Translations under genes and position numbers: made by a program
In this document: one piece after another, positions 40,421 through 51,644 of the stretch
How the letters are laid out: the number at the start of each line of letters is the position of its first letter
Position numbering within the stretch: the first letter of the stretch is position 1
The notes under the pieces: generated by a model
Database searches by the model: none
Seen by the model: only the letters and a program-made list of their open reading frames with translations
Told to the model about the DNA's origin: nothing
Source: Prorocentrum cordatum
Taxonomy: Eukaryota > Sar > Dinophyceae > Prorocentrales > Prorocentraceae
DNA length: 64,000 nt
Assembly (NCBI GenBank): GCA_963575745.1
Contig: CAUYUJ010022093.1
Location: 134,001 to 198,000, forward strand
Direction of reading: 5' to 3'

Positions 40421-41215
40421 GAACGCTCCGAGCCGATTTCGGTGGGCGGCCAATCTCCTGGGTTCCCGGTCCCGGGTTCCCGGGTTCCCGGTTCCAGGCT
40501 CCGGGCCGATTTCGGTGGGCGGCGGGGTTCCAGGGTTCCTGGTCGATCTTCTTATCGATCGGTCTCACCATCGATCTCATTACCCACCTCTGTATCGATC
40601 TCACCATCGATCTCATAATTCTACCTCACTGTCGATCTCACTATAGATCGCGCGAGCGATCTCGCGATCGATCTCACTATCGATCTCAGTGAATCGACTT
40701 CACTCTCGGTCTCACCATCGACCTTACACTCGTCCTCACTATCGATTCCACGATCGATCTCACATTTCATCTCAATATCCATATTACTATTTCTCAAACC
40801 ATCCACTGATTGGGATTTTTCTCTGGTGTAGCACAACAACAGCGGCTTCCGCCTGATACGCCTCACAGCTACTAAATCAATTCTTGCACTGAAGGGGTCC
40901 TAGCGGATCTTGAAACATTTGGCGAAAATTGACGGCCGATTTCGGTGGGCCGCCGGGTTCCCAAGTTCCCGGTTCCGGGTTCCCGGGTTCCCGGTTCCGG
41001 GTTCTTGGTTCCCGAGAGTCTAGTTCCGCGTTCCCGATCGCAGGGTTCCCGGGTTTCCCGGTTCTGGGTTCGATCGATCGATAGAGTGAGATCGATCACA
41101 CTATCGATCTCACTACTGATCGCACTATGGAACTCATTGTCGATCTCACGATCGACCTCATACTCACACCAAATTTTCAAACCATCCACTGATTGGGGTT
41201 TTTCTCTGGTGTAAT
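40421..41215. repeat. GGTTCCCGGGTTCCC and TCGATCTCAC arrays (composite-element fragments)
   Basis: GTTCCCGG arrays at 40448-40520 and 40960-41060 are each followed by TCTCACTATCGATCTCAC arrays (40555-40790, 41080-41165) in the opposite sense to copy 3 of the composite element, whose tail has the same partners. CCACTGATTGGG(A/G)TTTTTC occurs at 40803 and 41188, an about 30-bp direct repeat around the second array. Confidence 0.7.
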
Positions 41216-41730
41216 TTACTTCAAATCGCCCTCTCGCGCGGGATCTCCTCAGAATTCATGGAGGAATCACGCCGCTCTCGCGTGGTACTTCCTCACAAGC
41301 TATTGCGGCGCCGTGACCCCCAAACTGAGGAATCACGCTCTTGCTTTGAATATCTTCACGATCTGCTTGTGAATCGCACTATCGATCGCCCTTTCCTTGA
41401 CATTAATGTTGGATTGTGCCTTCAGCGACTCGCCCGCTCGGCCCGGCCGTCAAGGCCCGCCCGACCGACCTGCCCGTTAGGGTCCGCCCGCCCGACCCGC
41501 TCGTCTGGTTCTGCCGCTCGCAATTACCCCTGCTCCTAACCCTCGTCCTGCAAATCTCTCTCGTGCTCCATCCTTCTCCCTCCCCTTTGTCTGTTTTTTT
41601 CCCCCTTCCTTCCACTATTTTAGGGGCTGCGCCAATTACACGCGGCAGGTAGGGCAGACACACCCCCAAGGGAGGCACGATCAAAGACGAAGGGGGCGGG
41701 TATCGAGGGTTTGGGATCTACGTGCTTAAA
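41216..41730 (+). repeat. Interspersed repeat R2, copy 3
   Basis: CGCCCTCTCGCGCGGGATCT, GCACTATCGATCGCC, GCGACTCGCCCGCTCGGCC, GGTCCGCCCGCCCGACCCG, GGGGCTGCGCCAATTACACG, ACGATCAAAGACGAAGGGGG. Lacks the usual 5' part, which may be the fragment at 40835-40875. Confidence 0.7.
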
Positions 41731-41965
41731 ACTATTGGTGCTGATCTTGTTATTGAACTCTCATTTCTGAAGAACCCGCCCGCCCCCTTGTGGGGCCACT
41801 GGGCTCCGCGGGTGAGGCTTGCTGCTCCCTGCTCCAGTTCCAGTTTCCAGTCTCCTATGTTACAGTCCTGCTTTCTGCTTCCTACTGTAAACTGATGAAG
41901 TCCGCGCGAGTGGGGGGAGCCGAAAAAGGCCCCGCTTCCGTGGGAGGTCCTGGGACACGCAAAAC

Positions 41966-42302
41966 TACTTGATATTCGCGCCCCCGAAGCCACCAGCCCC
42001 CGTAACGTGCGCCGTGTTCGCGCCCCCGAGGCCAAAGTCCCGAGTACATTGTACAATGTTCGCGTCCTCGAAGCCATAACTCCTCGCAAATTACGCTGTG
42101 TTCGCGCTCCCGAGACCGCAATTCCTAATACATTCCGCATTGGTCGCATCCCCGAGGCAAGTATTCTTTCGTACATTCAACAATAACTGCGTCTTCGAAG
42201 CCAAGATCATTTGTAAATTACGCGTTCTTCGCGACCCCGGAATCATAAACCCTCGCAAAGTTCACAGTATTCGCGCTTTCGAGGCCACAATTCTTCATGA
42301 AA
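41966..42302. repeat. TTCGCGCCCCCGAGGCCA tandem repeat, about 45-bp unit, seven copies
   Basis: Unit: (T)TCGCG(C/T)(C/T)CCCGA(A/G)GCCA..A, then an AT-rich half with A(A/C)ATT or TACATT(C/G). Copies diverge by about 30%. Confidence 0.8.
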
Positions 42303-42462
42303 GGCCCCCACGACGGTACAGGAGGCCTCCGAGACGGCCCAAGAATGCTCCGAGGTGCCCAAGACGGTCCCAAGACGGCCCAAGAGAGGCCACATCTGCG
42401 ATTTCCTTTACATGTTTGATGGATTTGGCACGCTCATATCTCCAGTGGCCCCCCTTCTTGGG
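42303..42462. repeat. Short CAAGANGGCC satellite block
   Basis: GAGACGGCCCAAGAATGCTCC type units, with an AT-rich insert (GCGATTTCCTTTACATGTTT) at 42389-42440. Confidence 0.7.
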
Positions 42463-42688
42463 CGCCCGAGTTATCCGGGGTAACTCGGGTCCGGGGTAAC
42501 TCGGGTTTGGATTCCCGAAAAAGGAACCCGGGTTATCCCTGACCCGAGTTACCCCTGATGATTCGGGGCTCTGGACGCCCGAGTTATCCGGGGTAACTCG
42601 GGTCTGGGGTAACTCGGGTTCGGAATCCCGAAAAAGGAACCCGAGTTAGCCCTGACCCGAGTTACCCCTGATGATTCGGGGCTCTGAC
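42463..42688. repeat. Two-copy 113-bp tandem repeat rich in ACCCGAGTTACCCC inverted pairs
   Basis: Copy 1 starts at 42463 and copy 2 at 42576. Each carries CCCGAGTTATCC, GGGGTAACTCGGGT twice, a CCCGAAAAAGGAACCCG segment and ACCCGAGTTACCCC. The forward and reverse motifs can pair both within and between copies. Confidence 0.9.
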
Positions 42689-42811
42689 CTTCGGAATTCG
42701 GACGCTGCTTCACGACGGCGCCCAAGCCTCACAACATAGCTCTTACATACCACAGTGTCCGGGAGAGGGGGCCGGCGGCGAGGGGCGAATCCCTTGCGAA
42801 TACTTCACGGT

Positions 42812-43050
42812 TGATCCCCCCTGCCCGGTGCACATTTCGTTTTTCAATTCAAGTGCTCCTCCCTGGACCCGCACCCTGTTTCCCATCAGGTAAAATCTTG
42901 GTTCTCAAATCGCGCCCCTGGCCCCGGGTTTACAACAACAACGACAATCATTTTAATCATGCCCGCTCTTATATGCTCGTGTGCCATTCACCACGTCTAT
43001 CCAATATACCCTCGATACCCGGACTGTTCATCTTCGACCGTGCCACCTTA
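42812..43050 (+). repeat. Interspersed repeat R2, copy 4 (5' part only)
   Basis: TTGATCCCCCCTGCCCGGTG, CGTTTTTCAATTCAAGTGC, then sequence to TGTTCATCTTCGACCGTGCC. It abuts the inverted copy 5 at about 43050. Confidence 0.65.
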
Positions 43051-43147
43051 GGGTGAAATCTTGGTTACCTGCAACTTGTATTTCGTGAGCCCCGGAAGGC
43101 AAGGAAAAAGAGGACGAATGGAAGAAAGGGGCGGGAGGAGGATGGAA

Positions 43148-43188
<41 letters not shown>

Positions 43189-43640
43189 GAGTAGCAGGAG
43201 GGGGGCCAGTAGCAGAAAACATGTGGCGGAACCGAACGGGCAGATCGGGCGGGTAGAACCCAACGGGCGGGTCGGGAAGGCGGGCCCAGGCGGCCAGGTC
43301 GAGCAGGCGGATTGTTGAAGCGCGAGTATTGCAATCAATCGCGAGGAAGTCTCGAGCGATAGCGCGATTTCCAAATAAGTCGTCAGGGCATCCACAACGA
43401 AAGCGTGATTCCTGAGTGTGGGGGGCGCGGCGTCGAATAAATTGCGAAGAAATCCCGCGCGAGAGCGCGACTCCTGCATCATTTTTGAGGAAGTCCCGCG
43501 CGAGAGCGCGATTTGGGAATACATTGTGGGGAAATATCAAGCGGGAACCGTTATTTTTGTAAACCGGGGACCACGGGCACAGCTTGGTCACCCCACGCAG
43601 TCCCATGTAAAAGACAAGGGACGAGCATCATTACATTTGT
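43051..43640 (-). repeat. Interspersed repeat R2, copy 5 (inverted)
   Basis: Reverse orientation of the family: read on the minus strand it has GCTCTCGCGCGGGACTTCC, CAACAATCCGCCTGCTCGAC and a GA-run at 43148-43184 where other copies have TCTCTC. It forms a head-on pair with copy 4. Confidence 0.75.
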
Positions 43641-43744
43641 TATATATATATATATACATCTATATACATATATATATGGGTATTAGATATATATAAAAAT
43701 AGATACATACACAGCACAAAAACATGATTACCTGGGGGGCATTT

Positions 43745-43779
<35 letters not shown>

Positions 43780-43790
43780 AACAATGGTTA
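43641..43790. repeat. (TA)n / TATACA-rich tract
   Basis: TA runs at 43644-43655 and 43754-43778 with AT-rich sequence between; lies between two R2 copies. Confidence 0.85.
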
Positions 43791-44275
43791 TCTGGAGGGA
43801 CAACAACAGCTTCGTTTTACAACTGAGAATTCAACAAGAACTCCCGTATAATATTTCCTCACAATTTATTCCAAATTCGCCCTCTCGCGCGGGACCTCCT
43901 CACAATTTATTTAGGAATCCCGCTCTCGCGTGGTGCTTCCTCACAATTTATTGCGGCGCCGAGCCCCCAAGACTAAGGAATGACGCTCTCGCTGCGAATT
44001 TCTTTACAATTTACTTAGGAATCGCACTATACCTCGAAACTTCTTTGGAATTCATGTTGCATTGGCGCTTCAACGGCCCGCCGCTTGACAAGGCCGTCTG
44101 GGCCCGCCCGCCCGACCAGCCCGTTAGGGTCCGTCCACCAAAACCGCTCGTCTGGTTCTGCCGATTGTATTCCTGTTCCTGACCGTCCTCCTGTCAATCT
44201 CTCTTGCTCCATCCTCCCCTCTTCCCCTTGTCTCTTCAGAAAAGGAATATATGTATATACATGTATATAAGGTAC
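43791..44275 (+). repeat. Interspersed repeat R2, copy 6
   Basis: CGCCCTCTCGCGCGGGACCT, CCGCTCTCGCGTGGTGCTTC, GACGCTCTCGCTGCGAATTT, CTTCAACGGCCCGCCGC, CCCGACCAGCCCGTTAGGGT. Three spaced CTCTCGC sub-repeats are clear. Confidence 0.75.
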
Positions 44276-44309
44276 GGTAAGAGCGAACATTTTTTGTTGA
44301 GTTATCATT

Positions 44310-44990
44310 CTCGAAGAGTAGGTATTCTTGATCCCCCCAACGTTGCACATTGTGTTTTTCGATGATGGTGCTCCTCCAGGGACTCAACTTGTTTCCAATC
44401 AAAGAAACTGTTCGTGCTCAAGCTGGGCCCCTGGCTCCCGAATTACAGCAACAACGGCACCCGCCTGATACGTCCTCACCATGTATTCCCGAATCACGCT
44501 CACGCGCGGAACTTTCTCACACATTGTGAAAGAATCGCGTTCTCGCGCGGGTCTTTCTCGCAATGTATTCAGACGCCGCGGCCTCGGCACTCATGAATCA
44601 CGCCTCGCTCTGGCCTGCCTCATTCTTTTCCTGGGAATCGCGCTATCGCTCGAGAATTTCTCGCGATTCATGCAGGACGCACGTTTCAGCAACCCGTTTG
44701 CTCGAACTGGCCGCCTGGGTCCGCCTTCCCGACCCGCCCGCTAAAGTCTACCCGCCCGATCTGCCCGTCCAGTTCTGTCACGTGCTCTCTGCTCCTACCC
44801 CCCCTTATTTCTCTCGTGTTCCATCCTTCTCCCTCCCCCTTCCAGCCGTCATATCTTCCCCTGTTTTAGGGGCTGCGCTACATGCGCATGGCTGGTAAGG
44901 GAGATATACACCCAAGGAGGTCCGATCGAAGACGAAGAGGGCGGGTACCGAGGGTTTGGGAGATATGTGTTGAATGGCACGCGAGCGTAT
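44310..44990 (+). repeat. Interspersed repeat R2, copy 7
   Basis: CTTGATCCCCCCAACGTTGC, GCACCCGCCTGATACGTCC, CACGCTCACGCGCGGAACTT, TTTCAGCAACCCGTTTGCTC, CCCGACCCGCCCGCTAAAGT, GGGGCTGCGCTACATGCGC, CCGATCGAAGACGAAGAGGG, ATGGCACGCGAGC. Confidence 0.8.
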
Positions 44991-45056
44991 AGGAACGAAC
45001 AACATTAAACTGATTATTGTTGTTGTTGCTGCTGTTGTTATTGTCCCACTCGTGGC

Positions 45057-45175
45057 CTGGCCCGCGACCCACCCGCGACCCGCCCGGGAACCACCCGCGA
45101 CCCACCCACGACCCACACCCCGCGACCCGCCCGCGACCCGCCCGCGACCCACCCGCGACCCAACCGTCGCCCGCC
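45057..45175. repeat. CCCGCGACCCAC tandem repeat
   Basis: About ten units of CCCGCGACCC(A/G)CC with small changes. It reads as poly Pro-Arg/Ala-Thr in any frame. Confidence 0.9.
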
Positions 45176-46310
45176 CCCTCACTCTTCTCCGCAACTGCAG
45201 GATGCTACGTACATTAGAGAACTGGCTCCTCGAGCTCGAATGCCTGCGTTGTCTGCACCTTGCCCCTCGACCTGCCGACCGGGCTCCGCAGGCGGGACCA
45301 GCGGGGCAGGGACGGGACGGGGGGCATGGTGGCCTCTTGGGACGCCTCTTGGGGGCCTCTCGGGGCTTCTTGGGAGGCTCTCGGGGCCTCCTGGGGGCGT
45401 CTTGGGGCGAGAGGCTAGACTTTTCGGTTCGTGGCCCCCCCCTGGGGGCCGTCTTGGGGCCCTCTGGGGCGGCAGCGCGCCCTGCTCGGCACCGCGCCCG
45501 CGCGCGCAGCGGCGCGGAGGCGCCGAGCGGCCGAGAGAGAGCGAGCGAGCGCCGAGGGGGGCAGCGCGGCGGCCACGACCAGGCACCGAGGCGGCCCAGC
45601 AGGCACGCGCAGGGCCCAGCCTCCAAGGGGCACGGCGCTGCCCGGGAGTCCAGCGGGCGGGGGGGGGGGGCAGCCGAGCGCGGGGGACGCCCGGGGGGCT
45701 GCGACCAGCGGGGGCACCGGACGGGGGCCAGCAGGGCGCCCTCGAGCGCGCGGGGGCGCTTCTGGGGAAGGGGGCCGCGCGGGGGCACAAAGGAGAACAG
45801 GGGCAGGAGCAGGAACGCGCCGAGTCCGCCGGCCGGTCGGCCAGCAGGCCCCTCGGGGGCAGCGCGGGTGGGCTGGGGCCCGCTAGCTGCACTTGCCGGA
45901 CGAGAGCGCGCGCCCCATACGGCCATACGGAGCCGGAGTCGGAGGCGGAGAGATGAGAAAGGAGCAACTCCTCCTCCTCCTCATCCTCCTCCTCCTTCTC
46001 GTCCTTCTCCTCCTCCTCCTCCTCCTCCTCCTCCTCCTTCGCCTCCTCCCTCCACCCCCCTTTGTGCGCGCCGCCCAGTCGGGACCTCCTCCGAGGGAAA
46101 ATCAGAGCCGGAGTCGGAACCTGCAGAAGGCAGCGTGTGGAGGCAGCGCGGTGCTCGGTCGCACCAGGGCGGGCAGTGGCAGGCCGCGAGGCCGCCACGA
46201 GGGTGGCGCAGCAAGACCGGGGCGGGGGGAAAGACCGAGCGGCGGAGGGGGGAGCAGGCAGTGCGGGGGCCAGCACCGAAGCAGCGTGGGGGCCTACGGC
46301 AAGCATACAC
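45176..46310. other. No gene; GC-rich low-complexity DNA
   Basis: CTTGGGG(G)CC(T/G)CTTGGG satellite units at 45310-45410, then G/C-rich sequence with CTCCTCC at 45970-46050. Frames of over 450 codons are open on both strands, which is expected in stop-poor GC-rich DNA; none has domain character. Confidence 0.5.
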
Positions 46311-46636
46311 GTACACAAAACAAACCTACACACAGACACACATGGACACACACACACACACACACAGACGAACAACATAGAACAACACACAACCACACGC
46401 GCAAACACGCGCACACACGAGCAACCACACACACGCACGTACACGCACACGTCATGCACATATAGAACCAGAGCGCACACACAACCACGCACGCACACCC
46501 GTTCACACACACAAGCACGCACACACGCACACCCATGCACGCAACAAACACATACACAGAGACACACACAAACACACACACACACACCACACACACGCAC
46601 ACACACACACACACGCATACACCACGACACCTACCT
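46311..46636. repeat. (CA)n-rich tract
   Basis: About 320 bases dominated by ACACAC/GCACAC units. Confidence 0.9.
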
Positions 46637-47217
46637 ATACGACCACCCTGCGGGTGATAAGGATGTTGGGGGGGGAGGGTCCCAGTAATGGGCAACAGTT
46701 GTGATTGTTGTTGTGACGATGCCAATGGAAAGTGTTGCGTTGCCGCTCGCTCTTGGGAGCGTCGGTGTCGAGTTGTTTACATCACCCTTCGTTCTTTGGA
46801 GCCTTGGTACCATTCGTCCCTCCCCCTGGGAACCTGCCCAACCTGCCCAACGGCAGCCAACGGCGGCATGTGGTCACATAATACTGGAGCGCTGGCAAAG
46901 GCTGGCGCAGCCCGTGCCCCCTCTTGCACTATCGATCTCACTATCGATCTCACTCAATCGATCTCAGTCGATCAATCTCACGATCGATCTCAAAATCGAT
47001 CTCATCATCGATGTCTCTCGGCTGGTCTCACTGTAGATCTCACCATCGATCTCACAATCGATCTCACTATCGATCTCACTATCGGTTTCCCAAACGATCT
47101 CCCTCATCACCACCATCACCATCACCATCATCATCATCACCATCATCATCTTCAGCACCATCTTCAGCACCATCATAAGCACCATCATCATCATCACCAT
47201 CATCATCACCATCATCA

Positions 47218-47252
<35 letters not shown>

Positions 47253-47259
47253 TTCGTCG

Positions 47260-47351
<92 letters not shown>

Positions 47352-47678
47352 GGGACACCGACGGGACACCGAAGGAACACGGGCGGGACAGCGGCGGGAC
47401 ACCGCGGGCCCCCAGACGCCCGGACGGCAATCATTTGGTCCGGCCGCGCCTCAGCCACACGGGACCCCAGCGGGACACCGGGCGGGACACCGCGGGCCTC
47501 CAGACGCCCGGACGGCAATCATTTGGTCCGGCCGCGCCTCAGCCACAGGAGACTTTCTCTCGCCCGCCCACGCAGCTTCGCCTCGCCCGCACGCACGGCA
47601 CGCACGAACACGAAACCGAAATCGATTTCCCGGTAGGGGGGCTCTCCGTTCCACTTCGATCTCACCCCCCAACCTCCG
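46637..47678 (-). mobile_element. Composite minisatellite element, copy 4
   Basis: The inverse of copy 1: ATACGACCACCCTGCGGGTG at the left, unique about 260-bp tail with GTCGAGTTGTTTACATCACC, TCGATCTCAC array (46930-47100), CAT/CAC tract (47100-47350, almost pure CAT at 47258-47350), GGACACCG(A/G)CGGGACACCG and GGTCCGGCCGCGCCTCAGCC blocks, and the head ending CCCCCCAACCTCCG at 47678. Similarity to copy 1 in head and tail is about 90% by eye. (CA)n lies on both outer sides. Confidence 0.85.
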
Positions 47679-48115
47679 ACAAACACACGCACACGCACGC
47701 ACACCACACACAACCACACACAAACACACGAACACGCTGGCACGCACTCACAAACGCGCACACATACGCGCGCGCACCCACACCCGCACCCACACCCACA
47801 CACACACACACACTTTCTTCGCCAACGCGGCAGTGTGTCGCAATCGACAGAACAACTGCAACGGGTCACGTTTTCAGTAAACGCGCGCACACACGCACAC
47901 TCACACTTTTCTCTCTATCGAAGCCAACGTGTCGCAAACGGTTGTGCTACTGAGGTGCATACACACAATGTCCACTATCATGTGTACATGAACCCCACCA
48001 ACCATGTTTGCGTATGTGGTTTAAGGAATGAAATCTTCCAACCTCCGTCCCCTTGCGGGAGAGGTTTACCTCTGCCCTTACCCCTTCTCGCTGGGTCTGG
48101 ATGGGGCCGTTCTGA
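47679..48115. other. (CA)n-rich DNA then spacer; no gene
   Basis: CA-rich to about 47920, then unremarkable sequence. Confidence 0.6.
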
Positions 48116-48540
48116 GAGGGGTTTGAGCGTCCAATATGGCCCAAATCTATCCAAAGCTGGTTCAATGTTCCAGAATAGCTCCTCCCAAGGACCCCCCCCC
48201 GAATGGGCAAGCTCTGAGGAACATCACGGTGCTTTGTCTCCTTGCCTTTTCACTTCTGATGGGCTCTTGAGGCAACAGTATGGCTCCAAGATGAAAAACA
48301 GCGAGCCCCAACATGGGCCCCAACACGGCCCCAAGAAGTGGTTTTCAGGGACCCGACGGGGGTGGAGGCTGACACAAGCCCGCCCCCTTTTTAACAGATG
48401 GCCTCCACGGTGGCCCCAAGAGTGCCCCCACGCCCTTCAAAATGGCCCCAAAAGGCCCCTACGGCCTCCAACATGGCCCCAATAGGCCGCAACAGAGCCC
48501 CACGATTGCCCGCAGATGCCTTCAAAAAGCTCCAGAGTGT
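48116..48540. repeat. CAAGANGGCC satellite block
   Basis: CCAANATGGCCCCAA units with the AT-rich insert at 48235-48275 (TTTGTCTCCTTGCC, TTTTCACTTCTGATGGGC). Confidence 0.7.
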
Positions 48541-49351
48541 GATTGCATGCTGCTATGCATCATTGATCAAGACACTTCGCCTTGTGATTGGTGTGTATGG
48601 ATTTGTGGTGGGACCCAAAGCACCTATACTGAATTGGTGTATGGGTATGCTAGAACCACGCGCGCTTGGGTCCAAGCAAGCTCTGGTTGTAGTGTAGAGT
48701 GTCCAGCATCGGGGGACATGTATTGAGTCATACGTTCGTTTTGGAACTCCCTTTGGAAATCTTGGGGGCTTGTCGGGCCGTCAGATGGCCATCCTGAAGC
48801 GTCTCGAAACCATCTTGGGATACCTGGGGGGGGGGCATCGTCGGCCGTATAACGTTCCTCATGGTCCTTTTTGAAGTGTAGTGTTGCGGTTCATGCTTCT
48901 TCTCGAGCGATAACTGGGCCATCTTCAGCTCCCAGGAGAAAGTGCTCTGCCTTTCAACGCCTCTAGATGGCTTGAAATGGGCCCACAGAAACTCCAAGAC
49001 GTCCTAAACTGGTCTCAAAACAGGACCATGTGGGCACACACCCGTCACGTGAGTCATGTCCCAGAAGGGGCTCTACCCATGGCACCAATCGGCTGCTTCG
49101 CATGGCGTCCCCCCTCCCACTTCGGAGCGTACGCGGGTCGTGCTCCAAAAAAGGCTCAACGCGCCCGAGCACGCGTGCTCCGCCGCAACCCGCTCTCCGC
49201 AGTGCTTCGCGGCGCGCACTGCATGCAGAGAGACCCGCGGCCTGCGCTGCACATGATTGCACAAGGATGGGCCCGTCGCCAGGCCAATCGCTTGCTCATG
49301 GAAACCGCCGACGGGGAATCACCTCCGCCCCCTACCTTTTAGGATATGTAC
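48541..49351. other. No gene recognised
   Basis: Mixed composition. Short reverse-sense satellite units at 48750-48830. Frames on both strands lack motifs. Confidence 0.4.
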
Positions 49352-49489
49352 GCCTATGTTTAGGTCGGGCATGTCCGCCTACAGGTGGATTTTGGGTGCA
49401 AAAATGAAGATGATCAAACCATACTCCAAACTTGTCAAACATACTCAGAAATCGTTCCCCGACTAGAGGGGCCCGACTTAAGCCTATGT
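49352..49489. mobile_element. MITE family A, copy 3, with exact 8-bp TSD
   Basis: GCCTATGT at 49352-49359 and again at 49482-49489 flanks an element that begins TTAGGTCGGGC and ends GCCCGACTTAA. The 122-bp element keeps GTCCGCCTACAGG..GATTTTGG at the left; the right TIR is shortened (ACTAGAGGGGCCCGAC). It defines the family's ends and target duplication length. Confidence 0.85.
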
Positions 49490-49589
49490 GGCCAAACGTT
49501 TGGGCACACTTTGGCCACGCTACTGGACTTTGCGTTCCCTCAGCCGTTGTGGCAGCCCTTCGGGGAACACGCGGGAGAAAGGATGGGAA

Positions 49590-50000
49590 GAGGGAGGACA
49601 CAGGAGGCGATCTCTTGGGAGCCTCTTGGGTCATTTTTGGGGCCTCCTGGGAGCTTCCTGGGAGTTTCCTGGGGGCCTCTTGGGGGCCTCCTCGGGCCTC
49701 TTGGGGGCCTTTGCATCTTGGGGGCCTCTCTGGTCGCCTTGGGAGCCTCTCTGGGCCGTATTGGGGCCCTCTTGGGGCGCTTCAGGGTCGTCTTGACGAC
49801 CATCTCGGGCGTCTTGGAGACCTCTTGGGCCGTCCTGGGACCATCTTGGAGACCTCTTGGGCGATCTTGGAGGCATGGTCTTGGAAGCATCTTGGGCCGT
49901 CTTGAATACATCTGGCCGCAATCTTGTGCTTTCTTGGGCCATCTTGGTCGTCTTAGAAGCTACCTTACCCGTATTGGAGGCCATCTTGGAAAGGAAAACC
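49590..50000. repeat. CAAGANGGCC satellite block, reverse sense
   Basis: CTTGGGGGCC and CTTGGGCCGTCTTGG units. The AT-rich insert follows at 49990-50040 in reverse (AAAACCGACTGATTTTATAT). Confidence 0.8.
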
Positions 50001-50214
50001 GACTGATTTTATATTTTCCTGGGCTTTCCGGGTGGCCAGCGGGGTGGGCCGAGATCCCAATGGGAGTTGTAAAAGAACGGCAAACACCACCGAACAATCA
50101 GCACGCCGCGCACCCCTGTAGCAAGACACAGGGCGGCGGATCCATGGCCTTCGGCCCATACCGCCACCGTGCCTGAGTAGGTCAGAGCATTCATGGTAAT
50201 TAGAGGCTTCATGG

Positions 50215-50425
50215 TATGCTTCTCGGGTGCCTCTTGGAGCGAATTTTGAAGCTTCCTGGGGCCTCTTTTGGAGCCCTGGGGGGGCTCTTGGGGGCCTGTA
50301 TTGGGCGCCTCTTGGACCGTCTTCGGGTTCTCTTAGGGCCGTCTTGTGGCTCTCTTGGGGCCTTTTGGGTGTCCTGTGGCGATCTTGGGGGCCTCTTGGG
50401 CCTTCTTGGACGCTATAAAAACCGA
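50215..50425. repeat. CAAGANGGCC satellite block, reverse sense, second part
   Basis: CTCTTGGGGGCCT and CCGTCTT units; separated from the first part by about 200 bases of unique sequence. Confidence 0.75.
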
Positions 50426-50806
50426 GAAATGCGAGGAACCGACAGCGGCATAAATATATTTTTTCGGAGCTCCGCGCAGATTTCTTGGATCGCCTCTGAG
50501 CCCCCCTCCCTGACGCGCGGAGCGCGCCAGGGGCGGCGCCACAGGGGCCAAGCGCCGACCCAGGAAACCCGCGCGGGCCTACGACAATTTGCAGTCATGT
50601 AGATTGCTCTTCCTCGACTCCAGGACGCGTTTCCCTGAAGACTGCCTGCCTTCATGGCGGCCCAGCCTCCCTGGTCGGGGGGGTCGCACAGGTGGGGTAG
50701 GTACAGAGGTGGGGTCAGAGGAAAGCCGCCAGAGAAGGGCCCCGTGTAAGAAAGGAACCTGAGCATCTAGCTGGGGTGCGCCCCCGAACCACACCTTTGG
50801 ACAACC
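50426..50806. other. No gene; contains R1-associated short repeat
   Basis: TTCGGAGCTCCGCGCAGATT then TCTTGGATCGCC at 50458-50492 and GACGCGCGGAGCGCGCC at about 50512 match 37535-37620. Confidence 0.5.
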
Positions 50807-50964
50807 TTAGGTCGGGCATGTTCCCCGTCAGGCGGATTTTGGACGTTTATTAAAAACACCCCAACACTTTTCGACAATAGCCAAAAATAGTAAAACTATC
50901 GTCCCCAGGCTATTTTTTTACTATTTTGAAATATGCCTCCTGTAGAAGGACAGGCCCGACTTGA
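50807..50964. mobile_element. MITE family A, copy 4
   Basis: TTAGGTCGGGCATGTTCCCC at left, CCTGTAGAAGGACAGGCCC at right, AT-rich core. Flanks GGACAACC (50799-50806) and GGATAATC (50965-50972) agree at six of eight positions, both differences C/T, as expected for an old 8-bp duplication. Confidence 0.8.
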
Positions 50965-50972
50965 GGATAATC

Positions 50973-51644
50973 CCTCCTCTACGACACCCCGACTCTGGAC
51001 CCCTCGGGGCGGGCGCACCGGAGTCATCGCGGGGACGGCTGGACGGCCGAGCGCAGCTGGGATGCCCTGGGCGCGGCCGCGGCAGCGGCGGGAGGGCCAG
51101 GGCGGACAACCAGGAGGGGTGCGCGCTGGGGGGGGGGGGGCCCGCAAGGTGCGGGATTGGGTGCCCTTTGACGCTGGCTGTGTCCATGTATGCGTCTACG
51201 TGTGTGTCCTCCGAGTTTCTTAACAAGCGTCGAGGGGGCGTCGCCCCCGCCGACAGCCCCACATCGACCCCCGTCGCGGGCAGCCACCGCGCGCCGAAGG
51301 CGCGGCGCGATGACGAGGCGAGGTTGACCACCGTCGGGGGGGTACCCCCCACGCTTATCAAGAAACCCAGAGTACCCTTTGACGCTGGCTGTGTCCATGT
51401 ATGCGTCTACTTGTTTGTGTATATATATACATGTTTAGATACACATCTATATATGTATATATTATGTGTGTGATGTACTGATCGCATATGTATACCATGT
51501 CGAAGACATAAACGTCTGTGCACATAGGGTGGTTATATATAAATACGTGTGATTCTGTGCGTGTAAGAATGTTTGTCTACACGTGTATACCTACGTATCT
51601 GTATGTGCTACATTGTACGCGCGTGTACGCGTGAGTCTCAGAGG
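50973..51644. other. No gene; direct repeat of about 40 bp and TA/TG-rich stretch
   Basis: CCCTTTGACGCTGGCTGTGT then CCATGTATGCGTCTAC occurs at about 51163-51201 and 51375-51413, enclosing about 170 bases of GC-rich sequence. 51415-51600 is TATATA/TGTGTG-rich. Confidence 0.6.

Noticed and set aside
44974-46380. 468-codon plus-strand frame (and 483 codons on the minus strand at 45179-46630)
   Set aside because: GC-rich, stop-poor DNA built of CCCGCGACCCAC repeats, reverse satellite units, CTC and CA tracts. No domain or protein-like segment.
46688-47953. 421-codon frame with long poly-His
   Set aside because: It is the CAT tract and TCGATCTCAC array of the composite element read in one frame.
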